A stretch of 64,000 nucleotides of DNA from NCBI RefSeq assembly GCF_900130025.1, contig NZ_FQXR01000007.1:61996-125995 (forward strand). The letters are read 5' to 3'. The notes under the pieces are model-generated. The model did no database searches, was not told the origin of the DNA, and worked only from the letters and a program-made list of their open reading frames with translations. The first letter of the stretch is position 1. Every line of letters begins with the position of its first letter. Source of the DNA: Sporanaerobacter acetigenes DSM 13106. Lineage in GTDB: Bacteria; Bacillota; Clostridia; Tissierellales; Sporanaerobacteraceae. The translations under genes were made by a program, and so were the position numbers. Shown here one piece after another: positions 52,853 through 62,198 of this stretch.

Positions 52853-53401
52853 TTATTTTACAACTCTAGTTGGTGCTGTTACGTTGCTAATTTCAACTCT
52901 AACTTCACTTACCTCTACTCCTGTACATTTTTCCACATGATCCTTTACTTTATCCTGAAGTTCAATAGTTGTTTCAGGAATATTTATTTCAGGTGAAACC
53001 TCACCTTTCAAATATATAGTTAAAACTCCTTCAAAAACATCTACTGTAGTTTTAACATTTCTTATGCCTGTAAATTTGTTAGCAACTGATTCTACCAAAC
53101 CTTCAACAGTTTGAGTCGAGATTTTTAGTTCTCCAAAATTTGTATGTCTAATTAAAAAAGTTTCTTTCTTAGATTTTTTATTTCCTTTAACACCAGAGAT
53201 TAAAAATCTAATACTTACCAACAAAAAAGCCAGTCCTACAATTGAATATGCATAATTGCCCTTCATGGATTCCAAATATCCAGTCATACTATTTATTGAC
53301 AAAAAATCAAATTGATCAAAAGGAAATAATATTAACAATATAGAAAGTACCGTAAGGCAAAAAGTATATATTGTTAAAATCAATCTATCTATGATATTCA
53401 A
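52853..53401 (-). CDS. amaP: alkaline shock response membrane anchor AmaP
   Basis: Two N-terminal transmembrane segments (about residues 6-27 and 50-70) are followed by an Asp23-like domain (LKISTQTVEGLVESVANKFTGI near residue 92). AmaP anchors Asp23 to the membrane in Staphylococcus. The start is TTG at 53401 after AGGAGGAGGAG. It is 59 nt downstream of asp23 with a hairpin between, and 20 nt before DUF2273. The 182-aa length is usual. Confidence 0.9.
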   Translation of the reverse strand: MNIIDRLILTIYTFCLTVLSILLILFPFDQFDFLSINSMTGYLESMKGNYAYSIVGLAFLLVSIRFLISGVKGNKKSKKETFLIRHTNFGELKISTQTVEGLVESVANKFTGIRNVKTTVDVFEGVLTIYLKGEVSPEINIPETTIELQDKVKDHVEKCTGVEVSEVRVEISNVTAPTRVVK

Positions 53402-53428
53402 ATTTCTCCTCCTCCTAAAAAATACTAA

Positions 53429-53458
53429 ATTTACCCTCTGAACGTTCAGAGGGTAAAT
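53429..53458 (-). terminator. hairpin between asp23 and amaP
   Basis: A 15-bp perfect stem (53429-53443 with 53444-53458), near-palindromic with the core CCCTCTGAAC/GTTCAGAGGG, sits right after the asp23 stop. The following tract on the minus strand is T-rich (TTTAGTATTTTTT). It probably reduces read-through so that asp23 is made in excess of amaP. Confidence 0.75.
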
Positions 53459-53460
53459 AT

Positions 53461-53856
53461 TTATTTAACTCTAGGTTCCTCTTCTACTTTTTCTTCTTTA
53501 GGTATATTTACACCTTGAACACTAACATTTACTTCAACAACATTTAGTCCTGTCATTGTTTCAACAGCATTTTTAACATTTTCCTGTATAGATTCAGCCA
53601 CTTCTGAAATTCTAGAACCGTAATTTATTACAACAAAAAGATCGATTGCACACTCTTTTTCTCCTACTTCTACTTTTACTCCCTTAGACAAACTTTTCAT
53701 TCCAAGTGCTTCTGTAATACCACTGGTCACACCACCACTCATCCCTGCAACTCCATCAACCTCAGTAGCTGCTAAACCAGCTATAATGGCTACAACTTCA
53801 TTAGCTATTTTTACAGAACCATATTCCATTCCTTCATTATCAATAATATCTGCCAT
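53461..53856 (-). CDS. Asp23/Gls24 family envelope stress response protein
   Basis: A 131-aa protein with the family core YGSVKIANEVVAIIAGLAATEVDGVAGMSGG and the C-terminal VVEVNVSVQGVN. Asp23 (alkaline shock protein 23) is abundant, membrane-associated through AmaP, and needed for envelope integrity. It is the first gene of asp23-amaP-DUF2273 and has a strong promoter, so it is probably highly expressed. Confidence 0.93.
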   Translation of the reverse strand: MADIIDNEGMEYGSVKIANEVVAIIAGLAATEVDGVAGMSGGVTSGITEALGMKSLSKGVKVEVGEKECAIDLFVVINYGSRISEVAESIQENVKNAVETMTGLNVVEVNVSVQGVNIPKEEKVEEEPRVK

Positions 53857-53893
53857 TTTTTCCCACCTCCAATTTTATAAACTATATACGATT

Positions 53894-53922
53894 ATTATAC
53901 CAGAAGTAAGGCTAGTTTACAA
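53894..53922 (-). promoter_or_regulatory. sigma-A promoter of asp23
   Basis: On the minus strand TTGTAA (53917-53922), a 17-bp spacer and perfect TATAAT (53894-53899) lie 37 bp upstream of the asp23 start. The -35 overlaps the last codons of the tenI gene. Confidence 0.75.
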
Positions 53923-54511
53923 ACATTTCTATGGTACTTTTTAAAACTTTTGCCGAAAAATATGGATCCTCACTTTTCATGATATAGGACATAATTGCTA
54001 TATCCTCTACTCCCACTTTCATAACTTTTTTTGCGTTTTTTTCATCTATGCCTCCAATAGCCACTATTGGAATAGAAACATTTTCTTTAAGTTCTTTTAA
54101 AAATTCTATTCCCCTTGGAGGTAAACCCTTTTTACATTCCGTTTCAAATATATGACCTGCTAAAATATAATCTGCTCCTAACTGTTCACATTTAACGCCT
54201 TCTTCTATACTGTGAATACTAACTCCTAAGACTCCATCATATTTATATTTATTCTCAATAAAATCTTGAAATTCACAATGAAAACCATAGGCTCCTGTTT
54301 TTTCTGCCACATCTATATTGCCATTTATAATAAGAGGAACATCATATCTGTCAGTTATAACTTTTACATATTTAGATAAAAGAAATAGTTCTTTACACTC
54401 TAAATCTTTTTCCCTAAGAATAACTCTATCTACTCCTCCAGCTAGAGCATTTTCAATGTTTTTTAAAAAATTTCCTCTAACAATATGTCTATTTGTCACT
54501 AAATATAACAT
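53912..54511 (-). CDS. tenI: thiazole tautomerase TenI
   Basis: A ThiE-like TIM barrel, but its active site matches TenI. The region DYILAGHIFETECKKGLPPRG (given as DYILAGHIFE then TECKKGLPPRG) near residue 116 parallels TenI of Bacillus, where the His aids tautomerisation of the thiazole phosphate; the ThiE-specific motifs are not apparent. TenI converts the ThiG product to the carboxylate form. The frame starts at 54538, but ATG 54511 follows AAAGGTGG (199 aa). It is the last gene of thiSFGH-tenI and explains the absence of other thi genes here. Confidence 0.75.
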   Translation of the reverse strand: MLYLVTNRHIVRGNFLKNIENALAGGVDRVILREKDLECKELFLLSKYVKVITDRYDVPLIINGNIDVAEKTGAYGFHCEFQDFIENKYKYDGVLGVSIHSIEEGVKCEQLGADYILAGHIFETECKKGLPPRGIEFLKELKENVSIPIVAIGGIDEKNAKKVMKVGVEDIAIMSYIMKSEDPYFSAKVLKSTIEMFVN

Positions 54512-54522
54512 ATATACCACCT

Positions 54523-55629
54523 TTATATTTTCATCCAATTTTTAACTATAGGTTGATAGCCTCTTTCAAGTATTGCTTGTTTAACTTCATCCACACTTCT
54601 TGAATCTGATATTTCAAATTGCTCATCACCTGCATTTTCTTCTAAAGAATGGCCACCTACTTCAGTAGATACACCAGCAGACATTTTACTAATACATATA
54701 GGGATTAAATTGTCTCTCATAAATCTGCCTTCCCGTGTGGTAACAGTAGTACTTGCATAGGGTAAAAACAATCTATAAGCTAATAGTATTTGAACTAAAT
54801 CTACTTCATCTACAGTTTTTATATTATTAAAATCCTTTGTACATGGTCTAATTCTAGGCACCGAAACTCCAATTTCAGCAAAAGGATATTTGTCTTGTAA
54901 ATACTCTGCATGTAATCCTCCAAAAAAAGTCTCTTTTCTCCAATCATCAAGTCCCAATAACGGACCTATGGTTACAGATCTCATATTAGCTTTTAGAGCC
55001 CTTTCTGGTGCATCTAATCTAAACATATAATTTTTCTTAGGACCACTTAAATGCACTCTATCATAAACTTCTTCATCATAAGTCTCCTGATATATAGAAA
55101 GGCCATCTACTCCAGCCTGAACCATTCTTTCATAATCTTCTACAGACAAAGGATATATTTCTATGGAAATAGAATCAAAATACTTTTTTAAAACCTCTAT
55201 TGCACCTAAAATATAATCTACTGAACTTCTCTTTTTATCTTCTCCAGTTAAAATTAATATGTTTTTTAAACCTGTTTCTAATATTTTTCTAGATTCTAAA
55301 TCTATTTGCTCATAGGTCATACTTTTTCTTTTAATACTATTATCAAAATTATAACTACAATAGGCACATTTATTTACGCAATAATTTGCTATATACATAG
55401 GTGTAAATAATACTATGGATTTTCCAAAATGCTTTAAATGAACTTCACGAGCTTTTACCGCTATTTCTTCTAAATGCTTTCTTGCTATTGGAGAAAGAAG
55501 AGCTAAAAAATCATATTGATCCAATTTATCTTTTTCCAATATATTTAAAATATCATTATCATCTACTTCATTTAAAAAACTTTCAAAATCAAAATCTTTA
55601 TATGAATTTATTACATTATAAAAACTCAA
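54523..55629 (-). CDS. thiH: 2-iminoacetate synthase ThiH
   Basis: This radical-SAM enzyme splits tyrosine to dehydroglycine for thiazole synthesis in anaerobes. The cluster motif is CVNKCAYC (C84, C88, C91), with NFDNS after it; [14 protein letters not shown] and RIRPC near 268 are conserved. At 368 aa it is standard. The start is TTG at 55629, four bases overlapping the thiG stop, after AAGGTGAT. Use of ThiH instead of the oxygen-dependent ThiO fits an anaerobe. Confidence 0.95.
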   Translation of the reverse strand: MSFYNVINSYKDFDFESFLNEVDDNDILNILEKDKLDQYDFLALLSPIARKHLEEIAVKAREVHLKHFGKSIVLFTPMYIANYCVNKCAYCSYNFDNSIKRKSMTYEQIDLESRKILETGLKNILILTGEDKKRSSVDYILGAIEVLKKYFDSISIEIYPLSVEDYERMVQAGVDGLSIYQETYDEEVYDRVHLSGPKKNYMFRLDAPERALKANMRSVTIGPLLGLDDWRKETFFGGLHAEYLQDKYPFAEIGVSVPRIRPCTKDFNNIKTVDEVDLVQILLAYRLFLPYASTTVTTREGRFMRDNLIPICISKMSAGVSTEVGGHSLEENAGDEQFEISDSRSVDEVKQAILERGYQPIVKNWMKI

Positions 55630-56423
55630 TTTTTATCACCTTCGTGTAAAAATCCTAAAAGAGGAGATGATGCACAACCTGTATTTATTTGTCTACCTAA
55701 TCCTGCTTTGTATGCATTTCTACCTGCCTCTATTGCTGATGAAAAGGCCTCTGCCATTTTTATTGGATCCTTAGATGTGGCTATAGCAGTATTTACAAGC
55801 ACTGCTGCAGCACCCATTTCCATAGCATGACAAGCTTCTGATGGTCTTCCTATTCCTGCATCGACTACTATTGGAATATCTAATTCATCTATCATTATTT
55901 TTATTATTTCTTCAGTTCTAATTCCCCTATTTGAACCAATAGGAGAACCTAAAGGCATAACTGCTTGAGCTCCTGCTTCTATAAGTCTCTTTCCTGCTAT
56001 TAAATCTGGATTCATATATGGAAGAACTACAAATCCTTCTTTAGCCAGTATCTCCGTAGCCTTTATTGTTTCTTCATTATCTGGAAGAAGATATTTATTG
56101 TCCCATACTATTTCAATTTTAATCCAATTACCACAGCCCATAGCTCTTGCCATTCTCGCAATTCTTACTGCTTCCTCTGCATCCCTAGCCCCTGAAGCAT
56201 TAGGCAAAATTACACAATCCTCTGGAATAAATTCAAATATATTGTCAATTTTATCTTTTGAATCTAAATTAACTCTTCTTATAGCCATAGTAATAACTTC
56301 TGATTTGCTTTTTTCAATAACTTCAGGCAATATTCTATTGTCGCCAAATTTTCCCGTTCCAATAAAAAGCCTACTTTTTAACTCTCTACCTCCAATATTT
56401 AAAGTATCCTTATTTTTTTCCAC
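55626..56423 (-). CDS. thiG: thiazole synthase ThiG
   Basis: ThiG forms the thiazole phosphate of thiamine from deoxyxylulose phosphate, ThiS-thiocarboxylate and dehydroglycine. The barrel has [11 protein letters not shown] near residue 20, ITMAIRRVN near 46, the Schiff-base Lys in [11 protein letters not shown] near 105, and [11 protein letters not shown] near 183. The frame is open from 56444, but GTG 56423 lies nine bases after GGAGG (265 aa). It is one base past thiF. Confidence 0.95.
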   Translation of the reverse strand: MEKNKDTLNIGGRELKSRLFIGTGKFGDNRILPEVIEKSKSEVITMAIRRVNLDSKDKIDNIFEFIPEDCVILPNASGARDAEEAVRIARMARAMGCGNWIKIEIVWDNKYLLPDNEETIKATEILAKEGFVVLPYMNPDLIAGKRLIEAGAQAVMPLGSPIGSNRGIRTEEIIKIMIDELDIPIVVDAGIGRPSEACHAMEMGAAAVLVNTAIATSKDPIKMAEAFSSAIEAGRNAYKAGLGRQINTGCASSPLLGFLHEGDKN

Positions 56424-56424
56424 T

Positions 56425-57006
56425 TTAAACTTCCTCCTCTCCAAGTATCAACCTTAATACCATATTAGCTTGATGATTAGCCACAATGGCTACTCTAGGT
56501 GCTAAAAATAAATCTTTTGTATCACAGTTAAACTCACCATCTCCTGAGATATATAAATTATCCAAAACCTTTTCTGTCTTTATTAAATTACTAGAAGAAT
56601 AACCTGATATACCTGAAGCTGCAACTATTTTCTTATCTTTAAAATTCTTTAAAAAAGTATTTACAAGCATTGCCTTTTCTTCTGGATTGTCCAAAGCTTC
56701 TACAAGTATGTCCACATCTTTAAAAAGTTCTACTACATTTTCTTCGTCAATTTTTATCTTTTTTATTTTTAAAGATATTTCAGAATTAATATTTCTAATA
56801 ACTTCTTCCAATGCATCCGCTTTATACATTCCAATATGTTTTAAAAAATAATATTGCCTATTTAAATTAGAAAGTTCAACTATATCAAAATCTACAAGCA
56901 GAAGCTTTCCTATGCCAATTCTTGCCAAAGAAACAGCAATATTAGATCCAAGACCTCCTAGTCCCGCTATGCCAATTTTTGCATTCTTTATTTTATCCTT
57001 TTCCAT
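56425..57006 (-). CDS. thiF: sulfur carrier protein ThiS adenylyltransferase ThiF
   Basis: ThiF adenylates the C-terminal Gly of ThiS. The nucleotide-binding [17 protein letters not shown] is near residue 14, [16 protein letters not shown] near 38 carries the catalytic Asp and Arg residues, and the short form (193 aa) has no CxxC zinc motif, as is common in anaerobes. It is 3 nt downstream of thiS, with GGGAGGC ribosome binding site. Confidence 0.92.
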   Translation of the reverse strand: MEKDKIKNAKIGIAGLGGLGSNIAVSLARIGIGKLLLVDFDIVELSNLNRQYYFLKHIGMYKADALEEVIRNINSEISLKIKKIKIDEENVVELFKDVDILVEALDNPEEKAMLVNTFLKNFKDKKIVAASGISGYSSSNLIKTEKVLDNLYISGDGEFNCDTKDLFLAPRVAIVANHQANMVLRLILGEEEV

Positions 57007-57009
57007 ATT

Positions 57010-57201
57010 TTAGCCTCCCCCAACAAAGCTAACTATCTCCACTTTACTATTTTCATTTAATTCTTTGGAATAATTTTCTCTAGGTATTATTTCTCCATCA
57101 ACTTCTACTACGATCTTGTTTTCTGATAAATTTAGCTTTTCTATAACTTCCTTTATAGTAATTTCTGAAAGATAGTCTTTTTTGTCACCATTTATTATCA
57201 T
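57010..57201 (-). CDS. thiS: sulfur carrier protein ThiS
   Basis: A 63-aa ubiquitin-like protein ending in VGGG, whose C-terminal glycine is thiocarboxylated. The ORF could be extended upstream to 57306, but that 35-codon extension runs through the riboswitch and terminator. ATG 57201 follows AGGAGGTG (57207-57214) and is the true start. Correct reading puts the gene right behind the switch. Confidence 0.93.
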   Translation of the reverse strand: MIINGDKKDYLSEITIKEVIEKLNLSENKIVVEVDGEIIPRENYSKELNENSKVEIVSFVGGG

Positions 57202-57225
57202 CTCTTCACCTCCTATAAAAATAAA

Positions 57226-57256
57226 AAACTGTATTTCCAAAAGAAACATACAGTTT
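57226..57256 (-). terminator. riboswitch-controlled terminator upstream of thiS
   Basis: AAACTGTAT (57226-57234) and ATACAGTTT (57248-57256) form a 9-bp stem, followed on the minus strand by TTTATTTTT. It lies 24 nt after the aptamer and before the thiS ribosome binding site: the expression platform of the TPP riboswitch. Confidence 0.85.
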
Positions 57257-57280
57257 AATTCATTTTCATAATAAAATAAA

Positions 57281-57369
57281 CAAGTCCCTTCGCTGGAATT
57301 AACCAAATCAGGTTCATAGGGTCAGGAATAAAATTCCTTTCTCAGCCTATTACATAAGCTCCCCTCTGT
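57281..57369 (-). promoter_or_regulatory. TPP riboswitch (THI element)
   Basis: On the minus strand the aptamer contains the conserved pieces ACAGAGGGGAGC, GGCTGAGA, CCTGACCCTATGAACCTGAT, GGTTAATTCCAGCGAAGGGA. These are the CUGAGA and ACCUGA..CCAGCGAAGGGA boxes of the thiamine-pyrophosphate class. It turns off thiS transcription when TPP is high by terminator formation. Confidence 0.95.
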
Positions 57370-57381
57370 TTAGAGTATTCA

Positions 57382-57409
57382 ATTTTAGCGATTAAATAAA
57401 ATCATTAAA
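57382..57409 (-). promoter_or_regulatory. candidate promoter of the thi operon
   Basis: TTTAAT (57404-57409), a 16-bp spacer and TAAAAT (57382-57387) on the minus strand predict a start near 57375, right at the 5' edge of the aptamer. The -35 is weak. Confidence 0.4.
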
Positions 57410-57445
57410 TACAAAGTCTAACAAAAATTCATTAGACTTTGTATT
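57408..57445 (-). terminator. intrinsic terminator of the opp operon
   Basis: A 14-bp perfect stem AATACAAAGTCTAA/TTAGACTTTGTATT (57408-57421 with 57432-57445) and T-rich tail lie 38 bp after the oppA stop and insulate the thi operon. Confidence 0.85.
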
Positions 57446-57483
57446 TAAAACATATTCCTTCCTATATCTAATTTAAGCTCTTA

Positions 57484-59325
57484 TTACTTTGCTTTCTCAG
57501 GAGTATCAGATAATAATCCGACTTTCTCCCATCCCCAATCACTAACTGTATTTAAATCCCAATAATTAACCCTATTATTAATAGCTGTTAAACCAATTCT
57601 AAAATGAGTTGGTGCTACTGGAACTTGTTCAAACATATATTCTTGCCAATCATGATAAGCTTTTAGTAGATAGTCATAATCAATTCCATCTTCTCCAATT
57701 GCATCTTCAGAGGCAATGGCAGCTAACAACTTATCATTTTCATCTGTTGCAAATCTAGGAAAGTTGAATTGGGCTTTTCTCCCATATAAGCCTGACGGAT
57801 CTGGATTTGAGCCAGTAGCCCAACCTCCCATATATAAATCAATATCTTCATTATCTTTTTGAACCATATCATAGAAAGCATTCATTTCTATCAATCTACC
57901 ATTTTGCAAACCAACATCTAATCCAACATCTCTCCAACATTGGATATAAAATTGAGCTAATGGTTCAGCAATATCTCCACCTGACATTGCAAGAAAATTG
58001 ATCTTTAATTTATTGCCTTTTGGATCTTCCCTCATTCCATCTCCATCTACATCAAGATAGCCAGCTTCATCAAGAATTTCCTTTGCCTTTTCTGGATCAT
58101 ATTTATATCCTTCTTGATCAGCATTCCAGAAAGTAGCATGACCTGGGTCAATCAAAGAATTAGCAGGTATTCTTAAGTTATTGTAGAACATTTCTGCTAC
58201 TTCTTCATTATTCGTAGCATATGCAATTGCTTGCCTCAACTTTACATCTGCCAACTTGGCATTTGGATTCATTACAACTTCTCCAGCTTTAGAATCCCAT
58301 TTTCCTAGCTTAAACCCAATATATCCATAAGAATTTTCTATATTAGATAATAGTGTAATATTACTCAAATCTTTATACTCTTGGTAGCTATCAACATTGA
58401 TTCCATCAACAACATCAAATGTTCCCGATTTCAATGCTTCTACAATAGTATCCGGATTTGCCCTTTTATAAACGATTTTATCAACTTTAGGCTTTTCTCC
58501 AAACCAATATGGATTTGGAACATATTCCACTGATTCACCTGGAACCACATTAGAAATCATAAATGGCCCACAGGATACTGGTTTCAATCTAACTTTGTCA
58601 TCAGCCTCCATATCTTTCAATGGAACATCTTCCAAATAATGTTTCGGCTCAGGGTCATAAGTAAGCCCAGCGCCCCACATTATGCCTGGATAAAATTCCT
58701 TGAAAGTTACTTCAAGTGTTTTGTCATCAATTTTCTTAAGCCCTGAAATAGTATCCGCTTTGCCATCATGGTATTCTTCCATGCCTACAACATTTTGATA
58801 ATCACTGTCATATCTTACCCCTGTATAGTCTTTACTTCCTATACACTCATATACAAAAATTAAATCATCAGCAGTCACTGGCTCTCCATCACACCAAGTC
58901 AAATCTTTATTGATCTTATAAGTTGCTGTCTTATTCTCCTTATTAAATTCAATATCGCAATAACCTCCGTCAACAATCTCATGATCTGGGCCAGATTTCA
59001 AAAAACTTCCACATATTGGCCCCGCCAATGTCATATCTGTAGCATTTTCAGATAAGAATGTATTAAATATACCTTCAAAAGGTGTATCTGATACTAATGC
59101 CATATTAAGAGTTCCCCCAACTGTTTCCCCATCTTTCTGGAGAAGTTTTGGATAAGGTAACTCTATTTCTCCCGTTTGTTCTTTTTTATCTTCACCTTCC
59201 TCTTGACTGGTTTCTTCTTTTGGTTTATCTTCTTTTTTCGATACCTCTGCCTTTTTCCCACAAGCTGTCAATAAAAGTGATAATACCAATACTAATGGAA
59301 TAATAGTCTTCCAAACTCTTTTCAT
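57484..59325 (-). CDS. oppA: oligopeptide ABC transporter substrate-binding lipoprotein
   Basis: A 613-aa exported lipoprotein with signal and lipobox LLTAC (Cys22) followed by a Lys/Glu-rich linker (about residues 25-55) and an SBP_bac_5 domain with conserved ATYKINKDLTWCDGEPVTADD and GPFMISNVVPGES. The family delivers oligopeptides to the permease. It is the last gene of oppDFBCA, and being last and often in excess fits a typical binding protein. No preferred peptide can be predicted. Confidence 0.92.
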   Translation of the reverse strand: MKRVWKTIIPLVLVLSLLLTACGKKAEVSKKEDKPKEETSQEEGEDKKEQTGEIELPYPKLLQKDGETVGGTLNMALVSDTPFEGIFNTFLSENATDMTLAGPICGSFLKSGPDHEIVDGGYCDIEFNKENKTATYKINKDLTWCDGEPVTADDLIFVYECIGSKDYTGVRYDSDYQNVVGMEEYHDGKADTISGLKKIDDKTLEVTFKEFYPGIMWGAGLTYDPEPKHYLEDVPLKDMEADDKVRLKPVSCGPFMISNVVPGESVEYVPNPYWFGEKPKVDKIVYKRANPDTIVEALKSGTFDVVDGINVDSYQEYKDLSNITLLSNIENSYGYIGFKLGKWDSKAGEVVMNPNAKLADVKLRQAIAYATNNEEVAEMFYNNLRIPANSLIDPGHATFWNADQEGYKYDPEKAKEILDEAGYLDVDGDGMREDPKGNKLKINFLAMSGGDIAEPLAQFYIQCWRDVGLDVGLQNGRLIEMNAFYDMVQKDNEDIDLYMGGWATGSNPDPSGLYGRKAQFNFPRFATDENDKLLAAIASEDAIGEDGIDYDYLLKAYHDWQEYMFEQVPVAPTHFRIGLTAINNRVNYWDLNTVSDWGWEKVGLLSDTPEKAK

Positions 59326-59343
59326 TTTTCTTTTCCCCCTTTT

Positions 59344-60276
59344 TTATCCTAACCTTTGCTTTGCATCTGATGCTCTTCTAACTGCTTGCCCTACATAATT
59401 TATACATAACATCATTACTAATATTAGCAATGATGCAGGCAACCATAGCCACAATTTACTTGACATTGCACCTGGAGTTCTAGCATAGGATACCAAAGTT
59501 CCTAATGAAGGCGTTGAAGGTGGTAACCCAAATCCTAAAAATGATAATCCAGTTTCAATCCCAATATTTCCAGCAAAACTTAAAATTAAATCAACAATGA
59601 TAATCGAACTAATATTAGGCAAAATACCTCCAAACATAATCTTCAAATCGCTGGTTCCCATTGTCTTTGATGCATTTACATAGTCTCTTTTGCTTTCTGA
59701 CAGAGCTTTGCTTCTTACTAATCTAGTCATGCCTACCCAATAAAATATGCTCATAATGAATATAAAGTGTCCCATATTATAATTGGGAATAACAACTACA
59801 AATGTTATAATAAGTAATGTAGTAGGTAGTATTGAAATAAAGTCGCATATTCTCATTATTACATTATCAACTTTTCCTCCATAATAACCTGTAATCAACC
59901 CAACAATTATGCCTATTACAGATGTCAATATTGTAACAGCAAAACCTATTAAGATAGAATTTCTACCACCTATCAACAATTGCCCTGCAATTGACCTTCC
60001 TCCAATATCTGTACCTAAAATAAAATCTTCTCCTGGTGCTTTATATTTGTTTCTTAAATCTATTTTCATAATTTTTTCTTGATCAACCACAAAAGAACCA
60101 ATTAACACAATTGCAAAAATAATAATCAATATATAAAAACAAACCGTCGCCAACTTATCAACTTTAAATTCTCTCTTTATAACTTTCCAAAAAGATGGAA
60201 CTTCACTAATGGTCTTTAATTCTTCTTCATCTATTTCAGAGGCAACAGTTTTTATATTGGTTTCTCCTTTGCTCAT
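59344..60276 (-). CDS. oppC: oligopeptide ABC transporter permease OppC
   Basis: A BPD-type permease of 310 aa with an N-terminal OppC_N segment and about six hydrophobic segments. The EAA loop is near residue 200 (YVNASKTMGTSDLKIMFGGILPN). It pairs with OppB. The ATG at 60276 follows GGAGGTAAC. It lies between oppB and oppA. Confidence 0.92.
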   Translation of the reverse strand: MSKGETNIKTVASEIDEEELKTISEVPSFWKVIKREFKVDKLATVCFYILIIIFAIVLIGSFVVDQEKIMKIDLRNKYKAPGEDFILGTDIGGRSIAGQLLIGGRNSILIGFAVTILTSVIGIIVGLITGYYGGKVDNVIMRICDFISILPTTLLIITFVVVIPNYNMGHFIFIMSIFYWVGMTRLVRSKALSESKRDYVNASKTMGTSDLKIMFGGILPNISSIIIVDLILSFAGNIGIETGLSFLGFGLPPSTPSLGTLVSYARTPGAMSSKLWLWLPASLLILVMMLCINYVGQAVRRASDAKQRLG

Positions 60277-60288
60277 ATTTGTTACCTC

Positions 60289-61254
60289 CTATTCTATCCT
60301 TATTCTTGGATCAACGATCGTCATAATTATATCTGACAATAAACTTCCCATTAGTGTCAAAATTCCAAACAACAAAACTAATGCATTCATTACTGCATAG
60401 TCCCTACTATTAATTGATGTAATAAACAATTCACCCATTCCTGGATAGCTAAAAATTGTCTCAATAAAAACTGAACCACTTAAAAGCCCTGTAATCGTAA
60501 ATCCAAAGAATGCGGCTATTGGAAGTAATGAATTTCTAAATATATGATGAGTATAAACCTTATCTGTAGGAACCCCTTTACTTCTAGCAGTCTTTACATA
60601 ATCTTGAGTCTTAGCATCAATTATCTCATTCCTTAAATATTGTATGATTCCTGTAGTACTCAAAATTGCAGCTGTAATTGCAGGCAAAATCATATGATAT
60701 AACTTGTTGCCAAAATAAGAAGCTGTTCCCTTTTGAAATTCTACTTCAACAGAACCTGAAGTAGGAAACCATTTTAATCTATATCCAAATATTAACAAAA
60801 ATATCAATCCTAAAACAAATGTAGGTATAGCATAGCTAATGAAATTATATATTATTACTCCCTTATCAAAACGAGAGCCCTGATATCGTCCAGAACGAAT
60901 ACCTAGTGGTATAGCTATTAGATATGTCAATATCAAAGTCAATAATGACAGCCATAATGTATTTTTAGCTCTCTCACCAATTAATGTAGAAACCTGTAAT
61001 TTATAAGTATAGGATCTTCCAAAATCTCTATCCTTCAAAATTCTAACAATCCAATTTTTATATTGAACAGGTATAGGATCATTTAGTCCAGCTTTTTCTC
61101 TTAATTCTTCAAGTGCTACAGGATCAGTATCTGGAGTTATTAGCCCTGTAAAAGGATCCCCTGGCATCATCTTACCAAGAGTAAAGACAATTATACTCAA
61201 TATAATAATCTGAGGTATCATCAACAATACTCTACGCAATACTGTTTTCCACAT
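60289..61254 (-). CDS. oppB: oligopeptide ABC transporter permease OppB
   Basis: A 321-aa permease with about six membrane segments. The N-terminal RRVLLMIPQIIILSIIVFTLGKMMPGDPF is characteristic of OppB/DppB, and the EAA loop DYVKTARSKGVPTDKVYTHHIFRN is near residue 218. The ATG at 61254 follows AAGGAGGA, inside the end of oppF, overlapping it by 23 nt. Confidence 0.93.
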   Translation of the reverse strand: MWKTVLRRVLLMIPQIIILSIIVFTLGKMMPGDPFTGLITPDTDPVALEELREKAGLNDPIPVQYKNWIVRILKDRDFGRSYTYKLQVSTLIGERAKNTLWLSLLTLILTYLIAIPLGIRSGRYQGSRFDKGVIIYNFISYAIPTFVLGLIFLLIFGYRLKWFPTSGSVEVEFQKGTASYFGNKLYHMILPAITAAILSTTGIIQYLRNEIIDAKTQDYVKTARSKGVPTDKVYTHHIFRNSLLPIAAFFGFTITGLLSGSVFIETIFSYPGMGELFITSINSRDYAVMNALVLLFGILTLMGSLLSDIIMTIVDPRIRIE

Positions 61255-62197
61255 TTTTTAAATCCTCCTTATCCTTTATTGCAACATAATGTGTTTTGGA
61301 AATTTGAACTAAATCAAACACTTTTCCATTGCCATCATAGAATAAATCTTCTTTTTCTTGAAATTCCTGTTCAACTTTAAATCTCCTTTTGCGAATCTTT
61401 TCTCTATTTTCAGCATCAATTTCTGGAATAGCTGCAATCAATCTTTTAGTATAAATATGCTGAGGATTATTATATATATCATCCCTTGTTCCTGTTTCTA
61501 CAAACCTTCCTTTATGCATTATATAAATATAATCGCACATGTGCTTTACTACACCTAAATCGTGAGATATAAAAATATAACTTAAATTAAATTTTTTTTG
61601 TATCTCTTTTAGAAAATTTAAAACCTGTGCTTGGACTGATAAATCAAGTGCAGAAACAGGCTCATCTGCAACAATAAGTTTTGGATTTAAAGATACTGCT
61701 CTTGCCACTCCTATTCTCTGTCTTTGCCCTCCTGAAAACTCATGGGGATATTTATATAAAGCATCTGGAGGCATTCCAACTATATTTAATAACATTAAAA
61801 TCCTTTCTAATTCTTCTTCCTTCGTTAAATTTTCATAATTTCGAATTGGCTCAGCAATAATATCACGAATTCTTTTTTTAGGATCTAAACTTGATAAAAC
61901 ATCCTGAAATATCATTTGAACTTCCTTATTATATTCTGCCCTTTTCCTAAGTTTTTTTGTATTTACTGGCCTCCCATAATATAAGATTTCTCCAGACGTT
62001 GGCTTTTCTAATCCAACAATAGCTTTCCCAATTGTAGTTTTCCCAGACCCTGATTCCCCAATAAGTCCATAAGTTTTACCTTCATTAACTGAAAAAGTAA
62101 CTCCATCAACTGCATAAGTGTAATCTTTTATAGTATTAAAAAAACCTCCACGAATAGGAAAATGAACTTTCAAATTATTTATTTCTAAAAAGCTCAT
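61232..62197 (-). CDS. oppF: oligopeptide ABC transporter ATPase OppF
   Basis: The ABC ATPase has Walker A GESGSGKTT (about residue 43), signature FSGGQRQRIGVARA near 145 and Walker B IVADEPVSALD near 165, plus the OppF/DppF C-terminal extension. The frame is open up to 62332 within oppD in another frame; ATG 62197 after GGGGGATG is the start (321 aa). It follows oppD by one base. Confidence 0.93.
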   Translation of the reverse strand: MSFLEINNLKVHFPIRGGFFNTIKDYTYAVDGVTFSVNEGKTYGLIGESGSGKTTIGKAIVGLEKPTSGEILYYGRPVNTKKLRKRAEYNKEVQMIFQDVLSSLDPKKRIRDIIAEPIRNYENLTKEEELERILMLLNIVGMPPDALYKYPHEFSGGQRQRIGVARAVSLNPKLIVADEPVSALDLSVQAQVLNFLKEIQKKFNLSYIFISHDLGVVKHMCDYIYIMHKGRFVETGTRDDIYNNPQHIYTKRLIAAIPEIDAENREKIRKRRFKVEQEFQEKEDLFYDGNGKVFDLVQISKTHYVAIKDKEDLKNVENSIA

Positions 62198-62198
62198 A

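Noticed and set aside
57202..57306. N-terminal extension of ThiS
   Set aside because: It runs through the TPP riboswitch and terminator; the start with a ribosome binding site is 57201.
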